From Streptomyces shenzhenensis (GTDB taxonomy: Bacteria > Actinomycetota > Actinomycetes > Streptomycetales > Streptomycetaceae): a stretch of DNA of 64,000 nt. The notes below the pieces were generated by a model that searched no databases, was not told the origin of the DNA, and saw only the letters and a list, made by a program, of their open reading frames with translations. Positions 16,616 to 23,800 of this stretch are shown piece after piece (within the stretch, counting starts at the first letter, position 1; every line of letters starts with the position of its first letter). The stretch spans positions 62,001 to 126,000 of the forward strand of contig NZ_JAJONF010000010.1 in NCBI RefSeq assembly GCF_021462265.1, written 5' to 3'. The translations under genes and the position numbers were made by a program.

Positions 16616-17944
16616 TCAGAGCCCCTTTGCAGCAGGCTCCAGAATCGCCACGCACTCCACGTGCGAGGTCATCGGAAACAGGTCGAACGCCCGCAGTGTC
16701 CGTACCCGGTACCCCCCGTCCCGGAAGTACGCAAGGTCGCGGGCGAGTGCGGCCGGGTCGCAGGCCACGTACGCGATTCTGCGGGCGTCCAGTGACACCA
16801 GGTGCTCCACCGTCTTGCGGCCGGCGCCCGCGCGGGGCGGGTCGAGGACGATGAGGTCGGCCTGCGTGATGCCGGTGCGCGGGAGGACCGTCTCGACCTT
16901 GCCCTGCTCGACGCGGACCCGCGGGAAGCCGGCGAGGTTGTGGCGGGCGTCCTCCACCGCGCGCTTTCCGGACTCGATGCCGAGCACCGCGCCCTTCTCG
17001 CCGAGGCGGTCGGCGAGCGCTCCGGCGAAGAGGCCGACGCCGCAGTAGAGGTCCAGCGCCATCTCGCCCTTGCGCGGGAGGAGACCCTGCATGACCGCCG
17101 TGACCAGGGTGTCCGCCGCCTTCGGATGGACCTGCCAGAAGCCGCCGCTGCTGACCCGGTGGGTGCGGCCGTCGGCGCGTTCACGGACGAAGGCGCGGCC
17201 GTGGACGCGGTGGATGCCGCCGTCGTGCTCGTCGACCCGCATCACCGAGACCGGCCGGTCGAGTTCGACCAGGGGGAGCCGGGCGCCCGGGCGCGGCTCC
17301 AGGATGACCATACGGTCCTGGGAGCCGGTCGCGGCGATCGCCTCCACCGCCGCCATGCCCGACCAGTCCCGCTCCTCGATGCCCAGCTCGCTGACGCCCG
17401 GCGCCGCGATCATGCAGTGCTCGATCGGCTCCACCTCGTGCGAGCGGTGCCGGCGCAGTCCCGCGTTGCCGTCGGCGTCGACGGCGTACTGCACCCGGGT
17501 CCGCCACTGGGGCACCTCGCCGGGCGGCAGCTTGTCGCCCTCGGCGGGCATCACCGTGCCGTCCCAGCCGGCCTCCTCGGGAGTGAGGCCCGCGAGCCGC
17601 TGGAGCTGTTCCGCGATCACCTCGCCCTTGAGGCGGCGCTGGGCACCCGGCTTGGCGTGCTGCCAGTCGCAGCCGCCGCAGCGGCCGGGACCGGCGTAGG
17701 GGCAGGGGGCCGCGACGCGGTCCTTGGACGCCTCCAGGACGTCCACCGCGTCCGCCCGCAGGAAGCGGGCGCCCTCCTCGCCCTCGGTCACCCGGACCAC
17801 GACCCGCTCGCCGGGCAGCGCGTGCCGGACGAACAGCACCTGGCCCTCGGCGGTCCTGGCGATACAGTGCCCGCCGTGCGCGACCGGGCCGACCTCGACC
17901 TCGTACTCCGTCCCCACCAGCGATTTCTTCGGTTCTGCCTGCAT
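16616..17944 (-). CDS. Class I SAM-dependent RNA methyltransferase, TrmA/RumA (RlmD) family
   Basis: 442 residues. An N-terminal TRAM-like domain (GPVAHGGHCIAR, FVRHALPGERV) is followed by CPYAGPGRCGGCDWQH, an Fe-S type cysteine cluster, then a methyltransferase fold with LDLYCGVGLFAG (SAM site), VLDPPRAG, and YVACDPAALARDL, which holds the catalytic Cys of the uracil-C5 methyltransferases. The target (tRNA or 23S rRNA uridine) cannot be told from sequence. ATG 17944 matches the usual MQAEPKKSLVGTEYEVEVGP-like start of actinobacterial members; the frame stays open farther upstream without family features. Next to the KimA-like permease gene, it is at the same place as in the mycobacterial block (Rv2689c from memory). 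Confidence 0.93.
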   Translation of the reverse strand: MQAEPKKSLVGTEYEVEVGPVAHGGHCIARTAEGQVLFVRHALPGERVVVRVTEGEEGARFLRADAVDVLEASKDRVAAPCPYAGPGRCGGCDWQHAKPGAQRRLKGEVIAEQLQRLAGLTPEEAGWDGTVMPAEGDKLPPGEVPQWRTRVQYAVDADGNAGLRRHRSHEVEPIEHCMIAAPGVSELGIEERDWSGMAAVEAIAATGSQDRMVILEPRPGARLPLVELDRPVSVMRVDEHDGGIHRVHGRAFVRERADGRTHRVSSGGFWQVHPKAADTLVTAVMQGLLPRKGEMALDLYCGVGLFAGALADRLGEKGAVLGIESGKRAVEDARHNLAGFPRVRVEQGKVETVLPRTGITQADLIVLDPPRAGAGRKTVEHLVSLDARRIAYVACDPAALARDLAYFRDGGYRVRTLRAFDLFPMTSHVECVAILEPAAKGL

Positions 17945-18041
17945 GGCGGGGTGACTCCAGATCAAGGGGGAGGGAAACGGCCCGGGCGAGGGCCGACGAC
18001 AGCCCACCAGTCTACGGGGTCGCCGGCGCTCTTCCGCCCGC

Positions 18042-20111
18042 TCAGCCGCCGCTGTGTTCCTTGGGCCGGTGCTCCGCCGGACCACGCCGCACCGCGCCCG
18101 GCGCGTTCCACTCCTGCCGCTTGCGCGCCCGGAGCTTGGCCGCCTCGGAGGACGCCAGCTGGTAGGGCACGGACGTCACCATCACGCCGGGCGTGAAGAG
18201 CAGCCGGCCCTTCAGGCGCAGCGCGCTCTGGTTGTGCAGGATGTGCTCGTACCAGCGGCCGACCACGTACTCCGGGATGATCACGGAGACCGCGTCCCGC
18301 GGGGACTGGGCGCGCAGGCCCTTGACGTACTCGATGATCGGCCGGGTGATCTCGCGGTAGGGCGAGTCGAGGACCTTCAGGGGTACGTCTATGCCCCGTC
18401 GCTCCCACTCCTCGCGCAGCGCCTTCGTCTCGGCCGGGTCGACGTTGACGGTGAGCGCCTCCAGGGTGTCCGAGCGCATCAGTTTGGCGTAGGCCAGGGC
18501 GCGCAGGGTGGGGCGGTGGATCTTGGAGATGAGGACGACCGAATGGACCCGGGAGGGGCGGACCAGGTCGTCGTCCGGCTCCTCGGGGGCCGAGATCTCC
18601 TCGGAGACGCGGTCGTAGTGCTTACGGATCGCGGTCATCGTGGCGTAGAAGATGCACATGCCGAGCAGCGCCACCCAGGCGCCGTGGGTGAACTTCGTGA
18701 CCAGGACGACGACCAGCACCAGGCCGGTGAAGAAGGCACCGAAGGCGTTGATCGCGCGGGAGCGCATCATGTGGCTGCGCTTGGCCTGGTCCTCCTCCAC
18801 CGCCAGGTGGCGGTTCCAGTGCCGGACCATGCCGGTCTGGCTGAGCGTGAAGGACACGAACACGCCGACGATGTAGAGCTGGATCAGGCGGGTCGAGTCG
18901 GCGCCGTAGATGACCACCAGCAGGGCGGCCGTGCCGGCGAGCAGCACGATGCCGTTGGAGAAGGCGAGGCGGTCGCCGCGGGTGTGCAGCTGGCGCGGCA
19001 GGTAGCGGTCCTGGGCGAGGATCGAGCCGAGCAGCGGGAAGCCGTTGTACGCCGTGTTGGCGGCCAGGAAGAGGACCAGGGCGGTGGCGGCGGCGAGCAG
19101 CACGAACAGGAAGCTGCCCTTGCCGAAGACCGCCTCGGCGACCTGGGAGATCACCGGGTTCTGGACGTAGCCGGAGCCGATCGGGACGCCGCCCCGGATC
19201 AGGTCGGTGGCCGGGTTCTCCGCCATGCGGACCTTGGTGGTCATGGCGAGCGCGATGATGCCGCAGAACATGGTGACCGCCAGCAGGCCCATCATGGCCA
19301 GGGTGGTCGCCGCGTTCTTCGACTTCGGCTTGCGGAAGGCCGGGACGCCGTTGGAGATGGCCTCGACACCGGTGAGCGCGGCGCAGCCGGAGGAGAAGGC
19401 GCGCAGCAGGAGGAAGACGAGGGCGAAGCCCGCCAGGCCCTGGTGCTCGGCCCTGATGTGGTAACCCGCGGTCGGTGCGCGCATCGTGTCACCGAGGACC
19501 AGCCCCCGGAACGCACCCCACGCGATCATGATGAAGACGCCGCCGACGAACACGTACGTCGGGATCGCGAAGAGCTTGCCGGACTCCTTCACACCGCGCA
19601 GGTTCATCAGCGTCAGCAGCACGATCACGGTGACCGCGCACAGCACCTTGTGCTCGACGACGAAGGGGACCGCGGAGCCGAGGTTCTCGATGCCGGAGGC
19701 GATGGAGACGGCGACGGTCAGGACGTAGTCGACGAGCAGGGCGCTGGCGACGGTCAGGCCCGCCCTGGAGCCGAGGTTGGTGGTGGCGACCTCGTAGTCG
19801 CCGCCGCCGCTCGGGTAGGCGTGCACGTTCTGCCGGTAGGAGGCGACCACCGTGAACATCAGCACGACGACCGCGACCGCGATCCAGGGGCTGAAGTGGT
19901 AGGCCGACACGCCCGCGATGGACAGGACCAGCAGGACCTCCCCCGGCGCGTAGGCGACGGAGGACAGCGGGTCGGAGGCGAAGACGGGGAGTGCGATGCG
20001 CTTCGGCAGGAAAGTTTCCCCCAGCCGGTCACTGCGCAGAGCGCGCCCGATCAGGATCCGTTTGGGCACGTCGGTCAGTTTGGACACGAGAGAGGATCGT
20101 AGGCCTTCCAC
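18042..20111 (-). CDS. KimA-like potassium transporter (APC/KUP superfamily permease)
   Basis: 689-residue integral membrane protein with about 12 hydrophobic segments and a cytoplasmic C-terminal region of roughly 200 residues. Stretches such as DPLSSVAYAPGEVLL, YPSGGGDYEVA, LLVDYVLTVAVSIASG, AFSSGCAALTGVEAISN, GVFVSFTLSQTGM and HILHNQSALRLKGRLLF correspond closely to Bacillus subtilis KimA (YdaO) as I remember it, a high-affinity K+ importer inhibited by c-di-AMP through its C-terminal region. Most annotations call the actinobacterial protein simply an APC permease. Two TrkA-type genes diverge from it and KdpDE lies nearby, which supports a potassium role. No c-di-AMP riboswitch was seen in its own leader. 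Confidence 0.85.
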   Translation of the reverse strand: MEGLRSSLVSKLTDVPKRILIGRALRSDRLGETFLPKRIALPVFASDPLSSVAYAPGEVLLVLSIAGVSAYHFSPWIAVAVVVLMFTVVASYRQNVHAYPSGGGDYEVATTNLGSRAGLTVASALLVDYVLTVAVSIASGIENLGSAVPFVVEHKVLCAVTVIVLLTLMNLRGVKESGKLFAIPTYVFVGGVFIMIAWGAFRGLVLGDTMRAPTAGYHIRAEHQGLAGFALVFLLLRAFSSGCAALTGVEAISNGVPAFRKPKSKNAATTLAMMGLLAVTMFCGIIALAMTTKVRMAENPATDLIRGGVPIGSGYVQNPVISQVAEAVFGKGSFLFVLLAAATALVLFLAANTAYNGFPLLGSILAQDRYLPRQLHTRGDRLAFSNGIVLLAGTAALLVVIYGADSTRLIQLYIVGVFVSFTLSQTGMVRHWNRHLAVEEDQAKRSHMMRSRAINAFGAFFTGLVLVVVLVTKFTHGAWVALLGMCIFYATMTAIRKHYDRVSEEISAPEEPDDDLVRPSRVHSVVLISKIHRPTLRALAYAKLMRSDTLEALTVNVDPAETKALREEWERRGIDVPLKVLDSPYREITRPIIEYVKGLRAQSPRDAVSVIIPEYVVGRWYEHILHNQSALRLKGRLLFTPGVMVTSVPYQLASSEAAKLRARKRQEWNAPGAVRRGPAEHRPKEHSGG

Positions 20112-20248
20112 CTGGCGGGTCTCCAGCCGCAGGACGTGATCTGCCTCCCGAGTGAAAAAGGTGACGGCTGGAACTTCGGATTCCGCAGCTTACGCCCGAT
20201 CCGTGCCTAGATGGCAGACCCCGCCTGTCTTCTCGCTTCGGAGGTCCC

Positions 20249-20344
20249 ATGCCCGCGACCGCAGAGCTGATCGGTGCCACGGTCGCCCTCCTCGGCCTCG
20301 GAATCCTCACCGCCTGGAGCGTGCGCAGCATCACTCGCCGATGA
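20249..20344 (+). CDS. Small single-span membrane peptide (31 residues)
   Basis: ATG 20249 follows GGAGG at 20240-20244. The product has about 18 uncharged residues (LIGATVALLGLGILTAWSV) and a basic tail RSITRR, giving one predicted membrane helix with a cytoplasmic C-terminus. It lies between the KimA-like permease (divergent) and the first TrkA gene (107 bases downstream, same strand). Size and context recall small accessory subunits of potassium pumps such as KdpF, but no homology is claimed. Small-peptide calls from sequence alone are uncertain. Confidence 0.5.
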   Translation: MPATAELIGATVALLGLGILTAWSVRSITRR

Positions 20345-20450
20345 GCGTGTCCGAGGGGTGCCCGGCCGGGACGGTGCGTGTGTAGCTTGGGGCTCGGTCT
20401 GAGACCCTGATGGGGCTGAGCAGTAACTTCTGAACACCGGAAGGACGGTC

Positions 20451-21122
20451 GTGCACATCGTCATCATGGGCTGCGGCAGAGTGGGTTCCGCTCTCGCCCA
20501 GACCTTGGAGCAACAGGGGCACACGGTCGCCGTGATCGACCAGGACCCCACCGCCTTCCGCAGGCTGGGCCCGGGATTCGGCGGCCGCCGGGTCACCGGA
20601 GTCGGCTTCGACCAGGACACCCTGCGCGAGGCGGGCATCGAGGAGGCCGGCGCCTTCGCCGCGGTCTCCAGCGGCGACAACTCGAACATCATCTCCGCGC
20701 GGGTCGCCCGCGAGATGTTCGGGGTGGAGAACGTCGCGGCCCGGATCTACGACCCCCGGCGCGCCGAGGTCTACCAGCGCCTCGGCATCCCGACCGTGGC
20801 CACGGTCCGCTGGACCGCCGACCAGATGCTGCGCCGGCTGCTGCCCTCGGGCGCCGAGCCGCTGTGGCGCGACCCCACCGGCGGGGTGCAGCTCGCCGAG
20901 GTGCACGTCTCCCCGAAGTGGGTCGGCCACAAGATCAGCAAGCTTCAGGAGGAGACCGGTGTCCGGGTCGCGTTCCTGACCCGGCTCGGCGAGGCGATGC
21001 TGCCCACCTCGCAGACGGTCCTGCAGGAGGGCGACCTGGTGCACGTGATGATGCGGACGGACGACGTCGGCACGGTCGAGGCCGCCTTCGCCGGGGGTCC
21101 GGAAGAGGAGGGCGGTCACTGA
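20451..21122 (+). CDS. TrkA-type potassium uptake regulatory protein (CeoB-like), first of two
   Basis: 223 residues: RCK-N Rossmann domain with GCGRVGSALAQTLEQQGHTV and acidic VIDQDP binding NAD(H), then an RCK-C domain (EVHVSPKWVGHKISKL, LQEGDLVHVMMR). Such cytosolic proteins gate TrkH/Ktr-type or other K+ transporters, and RCK-C domains can bind c-di-AMP. GTG 20451 follows GGAAGGACGG. The stop overlaps the next gene start by one base (TGATG), so the two TrkA proteins are made together, as ceoB-ceoC are in mycobacteria. No TrkH channel gene is in the window; the KimA-like permease is the only adjacent transporter. Confidence 0.92.
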   Translation: MHIVIMGCGRVGSALAQTLEQQGHTVAVIDQDPTAFRRLGPGFGGRRVTGVGFDQDTLREAGIEEAGAFAAVSSGDNSNIISARVAREMFGVENVAARIYDPRRAEVYQRLGIPTVATVRWTADQMLRRLLPSGAEPLWRDPTGGVQLAEVHVSPKWVGHKISKLQEETGVRVAFLTRLGEAMLPTSQTVLQEGDLVHVMMRTDDVGTVEAAFAGGPEEEGGH

Positions 21123-21793
21123 TGAGGGTCGCCATTGCCGGGGCCGGTGCCGTCGGCCGCTCGATCGCGGGCGAGCTGCTGGAGAACGGCCACGAGGTCC
21201 TGCTGATCGACAAGGCCCCGACCGCCATCTCGGTCGAGCGGGTGCCGCAGGCGGAGTGGCTGCTGGCCGACGCCTGTGAGATCACCTCGCTGGACGAGGC
21301 GGCGCTGCAGCGCTGCAACGTCGTGATCGCCGCGACCGGCGACGACAAGGTGAACCTGGTCGTCTCACTGCTCGCGAAGACAGAGTACGGCGTTCCGCGC
21401 GTCGTCGCCCGGGTCAACAACCCCAAGAACGAGTGGCTGTTCAACGAGTCCTGGGGCGTGGACGTCGCCGTCTCGACGCCGCGCCTGATGTCGGCCCTGG
21501 TGGAGGAGGCGGTGTCGGTCGGCGACCTGGTCCGGCTGCTGCGCTTCAGCCACGGCGACGCCAACCTGGTGGAGCTGACGCTGCCCGAGGAGTCGGCCCT
21601 GGCCGGCACCCAGGTCGGCGACGTGGCGTGGCCCGAGGACACCTCCCTGGTCACGATCATCCGCGGCAACCGGGTCCTCACCCCCTCCCGCGAGGACTCC
21701 CTGGAGGTGGGCGACGAACTCCTCTTCGTGGCCGCCCAGGCCCGGGAGGAGCAGCTGGAGGACCTGCTGTCGGTACGGCGGGAAGAAGGCTGA
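21122..21793 (+). CDS. TrkA-type potassium uptake regulatory protein (CeoC-like), second of two
   Basis: 223 residues, same architecture as its neighbour: GAGAVGRSIAGELLENGHEV, LIDKAP, then ADACEITSLDEA and an RCK-C domain (LTLPEESALAGTQVGDV, LEVGDELLFVAA). Its sequence is clearly different from the upstream protein, so this is an old pair rather than a recent duplication, likely forming a heteromeric RCK ring. The ATG at 21122 overlaps the upstream stop. A strong inverted-repeat terminator follows at 21805. Confidence 0.92.
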   Translation: MRVAIAGAGAVGRSIAGELLENGHEVLLIDKAPTAISVERVPQAEWLLADACEITSLDEAALQRCNVVIAATGDDKVNLVVSLLAKTEYGVPRVVARVNNPKNEWLFNESWGVDVAVSTPRLMSALVEEAVSVGDLVRLLRFSHGDANLVELTLPEESALAGTQVGDVAWPEDTSLVTIIRGNRVLTPSREDSLEVGDELLFVAAQAREEQLEDLLSVRREEG

Positions 21794-21804
21794 CGTACGC
21801 ACCC

Positions 21805-21840
21805 GGAAGGGGCGCCCTCCCCGCGGCGGGCGCCCCTTCC
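21805..21840. terminator. Bidirectional hairpin terminator between trkA pair and DUF3159 gene
   Basis: A perfect 13-bp stem (GGAAGGGGCGCCC pairing with 21828-21840) with a 10-base loop lies between two convergent genes. It could serve both strands. Confidence 0.75.
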
Positions 21841-21850
21841 GTCGTGTCGC

Positions 21851-22618
21851 CTACTTGCGGTGGCGTCCGCCGGAGGCCTCACCGCTCTCCGCGGCCAGTG
21901 CCGCCTTGCGCTCCTCCTCGGCCTTCTCCGCCGCCTCCATCTCCGCGAACACGTCGATCGGCGCCGGCGCCTTCGCCAGGAAGACCCAGGTGAGCCAGAC
22001 CGCGAGCAGGAACGGCGGGATCTTCAACGCGACGAGCACCCAGCCGAGCTGGGCGGTGTTGGCCCACCAGTACAGCGGGAAGAGGATCGCGCACTTGGCG
22101 AGCAGGATCAGGCCCCAGGCCCAACTTGCCTTGGCGTATGCCTTCTTGCGGCCGGGGTTGCGGCTGCGCCAGGAGAGGTTCTCCTTGAAGACCGGGCCGA
22201 GGATCAGCCCGATCAGCGGGACCCCGCACAGGGTCGTGACGATGTACGCCAGCGCCAGGCCCAGCGTGTAGAGCATGCCGGGCAGGTAGAAGTCCTTGGC
22301 GTTGCCGGTCATCATCGCGAAGACGACACCGAAGGCGACGCCGAAGACCCCGCTGAAGGCGTGCTTGACGGTGTCCTTCATGGCGAGGCGGACCACCACC
22401 AGCACCACGGAGACCGCGAGGGCGGCGATCGCCGACCAGTGCAGGTCCTTGTTGATGGTGAAGATCGTGACGAAGAGCAGGCCGGGCAGGACCGTCTCGA
22501 CCATGCCCCGGACACCGCCGAACGCCTCGAAGAGCGCGGCCTCGGTCACCGCCCGTGCGTCTTCCGCCCGGGCGTTCGCCGTCTGTGTGTCTTCGGTCGG
22601 CTTGTCGAGCGACGTCAC
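21851..22618 (-). CDS. DUF3159 family integral membrane protein
   Basis: 255 residues with about six hydrophobic segments (for example LPGLLFVTIFTI, ALAVSVVLVVVRLAM, LGLALAYIVTTLCGVPLIG) and a charged, Lys/Glu-rich C-terminal tail. Position after the TrkA pair and before the OB-fold gene matches the mycobacterial Rv2693c locus as remembered. The function of DUF3159 proteins is unknown to me. Only three bases separate its start from the upstream OB-fold gene stop, so the two are probably co-transcribed. Confidence 0.85.
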   Translation of the reverse strand: MTSLDKPTEDTQTANARAEDARAVTEAALFEAFGGVRGMVETVLPGLLFVTIFTINKDLHWSAIAALAVSVVLVVVRLAMKDTVKHAFSGVFGVAFGVVFAMMTGNAKDFYLPGMLYTLGLALAYIVTTLCGVPLIGLILGPVFKENLSWRSRNPGRKKAYAKASWAWGLILLAKCAILFPLYWWANTAQLGWVLVALKIPPFLLAVWLTWVFLAKAPAPIDVFAEMEAAEKAEEERKAALAAESGEASGGRHRK

Positions 22619-22621
22619 CGG

Positions 22622-23020
22622 CTACTCCCTACCGAGGGGTCTCAGTTCGTACTTGGGATTGAACAGCACCCGGCGGCCCCGGCTCAGCGAGATCCGGCCC
22701 GATGCGATCAGCCTGCGCCCCGGTTCTATGCCCACGATGGAACGCCTGCCGAGCCACACGACGTCCAACGCTGCGGAGCCGTCGAACAGCTCGGCCTCCA
22801 GGGCCGGGACTCCGGCGCGCGGTCGCAGGGTGACCGTGCGCAAGGTACCAGTAACGGTGACGATCTGCCGGTCCTGGCAGTCACCGATCCGGGTACAGCC
22901 CGCCGTGTCGGCGTCCTCACGCAGCTCCTCGGACTCCAGGTCCTCCTGCGACGAGGAGAGCCGGTCGAGCATCCGCCGGAACCGGCCGGCCGGCTTTTCG
23001 GAACGAGGAACAGCACTCAT
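22622..23020 (-). CDS. OB-fold nucleic-acid-binding domain protein
   Basis: 132 residues. After a charged N-terminus (about 1-45), residues about 50-125 form a RecG/RecJ-like OB-fold: RQIVTVTGTLRTVTLRPRAGVPALEAELFDG, VVWLGRRSIVGIEPG and LIASGRISLSRG. The role is unknown; it may bind single-stranded DNA or RNA. Co-directional with the DUF3159 gene and corresponding to Rv2694c by gene order. Confidence 0.85.
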   Translation of the reverse strand: MSAVPRSEKPAGRFRRMLDRLSSSQEDLESEELREDADTAGCTRIGDCQDRQIVTVTGTLRTVTLRPRAGVPALEAELFDGSAALDVVWLGRRSIVGIEPGRRLIASGRISLSRGRRVLFNPKYELRPLGRE

Positions 23021-23080
23021 ATCTGAAGCGTACCGGGGCCCGCCGACACCGCCGCAGCCCAGCTCACCCTTCGAACCGGT

Positions 23081-23800
23081 TCACCTCTCGAACCGGTACC
23101 CCATCCCCGGCTCCGTAATGAAGTGCTTCGGGTGCGACGGGTCCGTTTCCAGCTTCCGGCGCAGCTGTGCCATGTACACGCGCAGGTAGTTGGTCTCCGT
23201 CCCGTACGACGGCCCCCACACCTCCTGCAGCAGCTGCTTCTGGCTGACCAGCCGGCCGGTGTTGCGGACCAGCACCTCCAGCAGGTGCCACTCGGTCGGG
23301 GTGAGCCGGACGTCCCGGCCGGCCCGGTTGACCTTCTTCGCGGCCAGGTCGACGGTGAAGCCCTCGGTCTCCACCAGGACGTCGTCCTCGCCACCGCCGG
23401 CGACTGGCTCGGCGCGGCGTACGGCGGCCCGCAGCCGGGCCAGCAGCTCGTCCATGCCGAAGGGCTTGGTGACGTAGTCGTCGGCGCCCGCGTCGAGCAC
23501 CTTCACCTTCTCGTCGGAGGAATGGCGGGCGGACAGGACCAGGATCGGCACCCGGGTCCAGCCGCGCAGCCCCTTGATCACCTCGACGCCGTCCATGTCC
23601 GGCAGACCGAGGTCGAGGACGATCACGTCGGGGTGGCGGGAGGCGGCAAGTTCGAGGGCGGTGCGGCCGTCGGGGGCCGCGTCGACCTCGTACTTGCGCG
23701 CCTTGAGGTTGATCACCAGGGCACGCACGATCTGCGGCTCGTCGTCGACCACGAGCACACGCGTGGGGGGCTGGGGGGCACCCCCGGTCGCGCTCAGCAT
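23081..23800 (-). CDS. kdpE: Response regulator KdpE
   Basis: 239 residues of the OmpR/PhoB class: receiver domain with VVDDEPQ acidic pocket, the phospho-acceptor Asp in VIVLDLGLPDMDG and KPFGMDELLARLRA, then a winged-helix domain (LTPTEWHLLEVLVRNTG, QLLQEVWGPSYGTETNYLRVYMAQLRRKLE). The YGTETNYLRVY stretch is typical of KdpE. It overlaps the kdpD stop by 7 bases. Known KdpE proteins turn on kdpFABC under K+ limitation, but no kdpFABC genes are in this window, so its targets here are either distant or different, possibly the neighbouring potassium genes. Confidence 0.93.
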   Translation of the reverse strand: MLSATGGAPQPPTRVLVVDDEPQIVRALVINLKARKYEVDAAPDGRTALELAASRHPDVIVLDLGLPDMDGVEVIKGLRGWTRVPILVLSARHSSDEKVKVLDAGADDYVTKPFGMDELLARLRAAVRRAEPVAGGGEDDVLVETEGFTVDLAAKKVNRAGRDVRLTPTEWHLLEVLVRNTGRLVSQKQLLQEVWGPSYGTETNYLRVYMAQLRRKLETDPSHPKHFITEPGMGYRFER

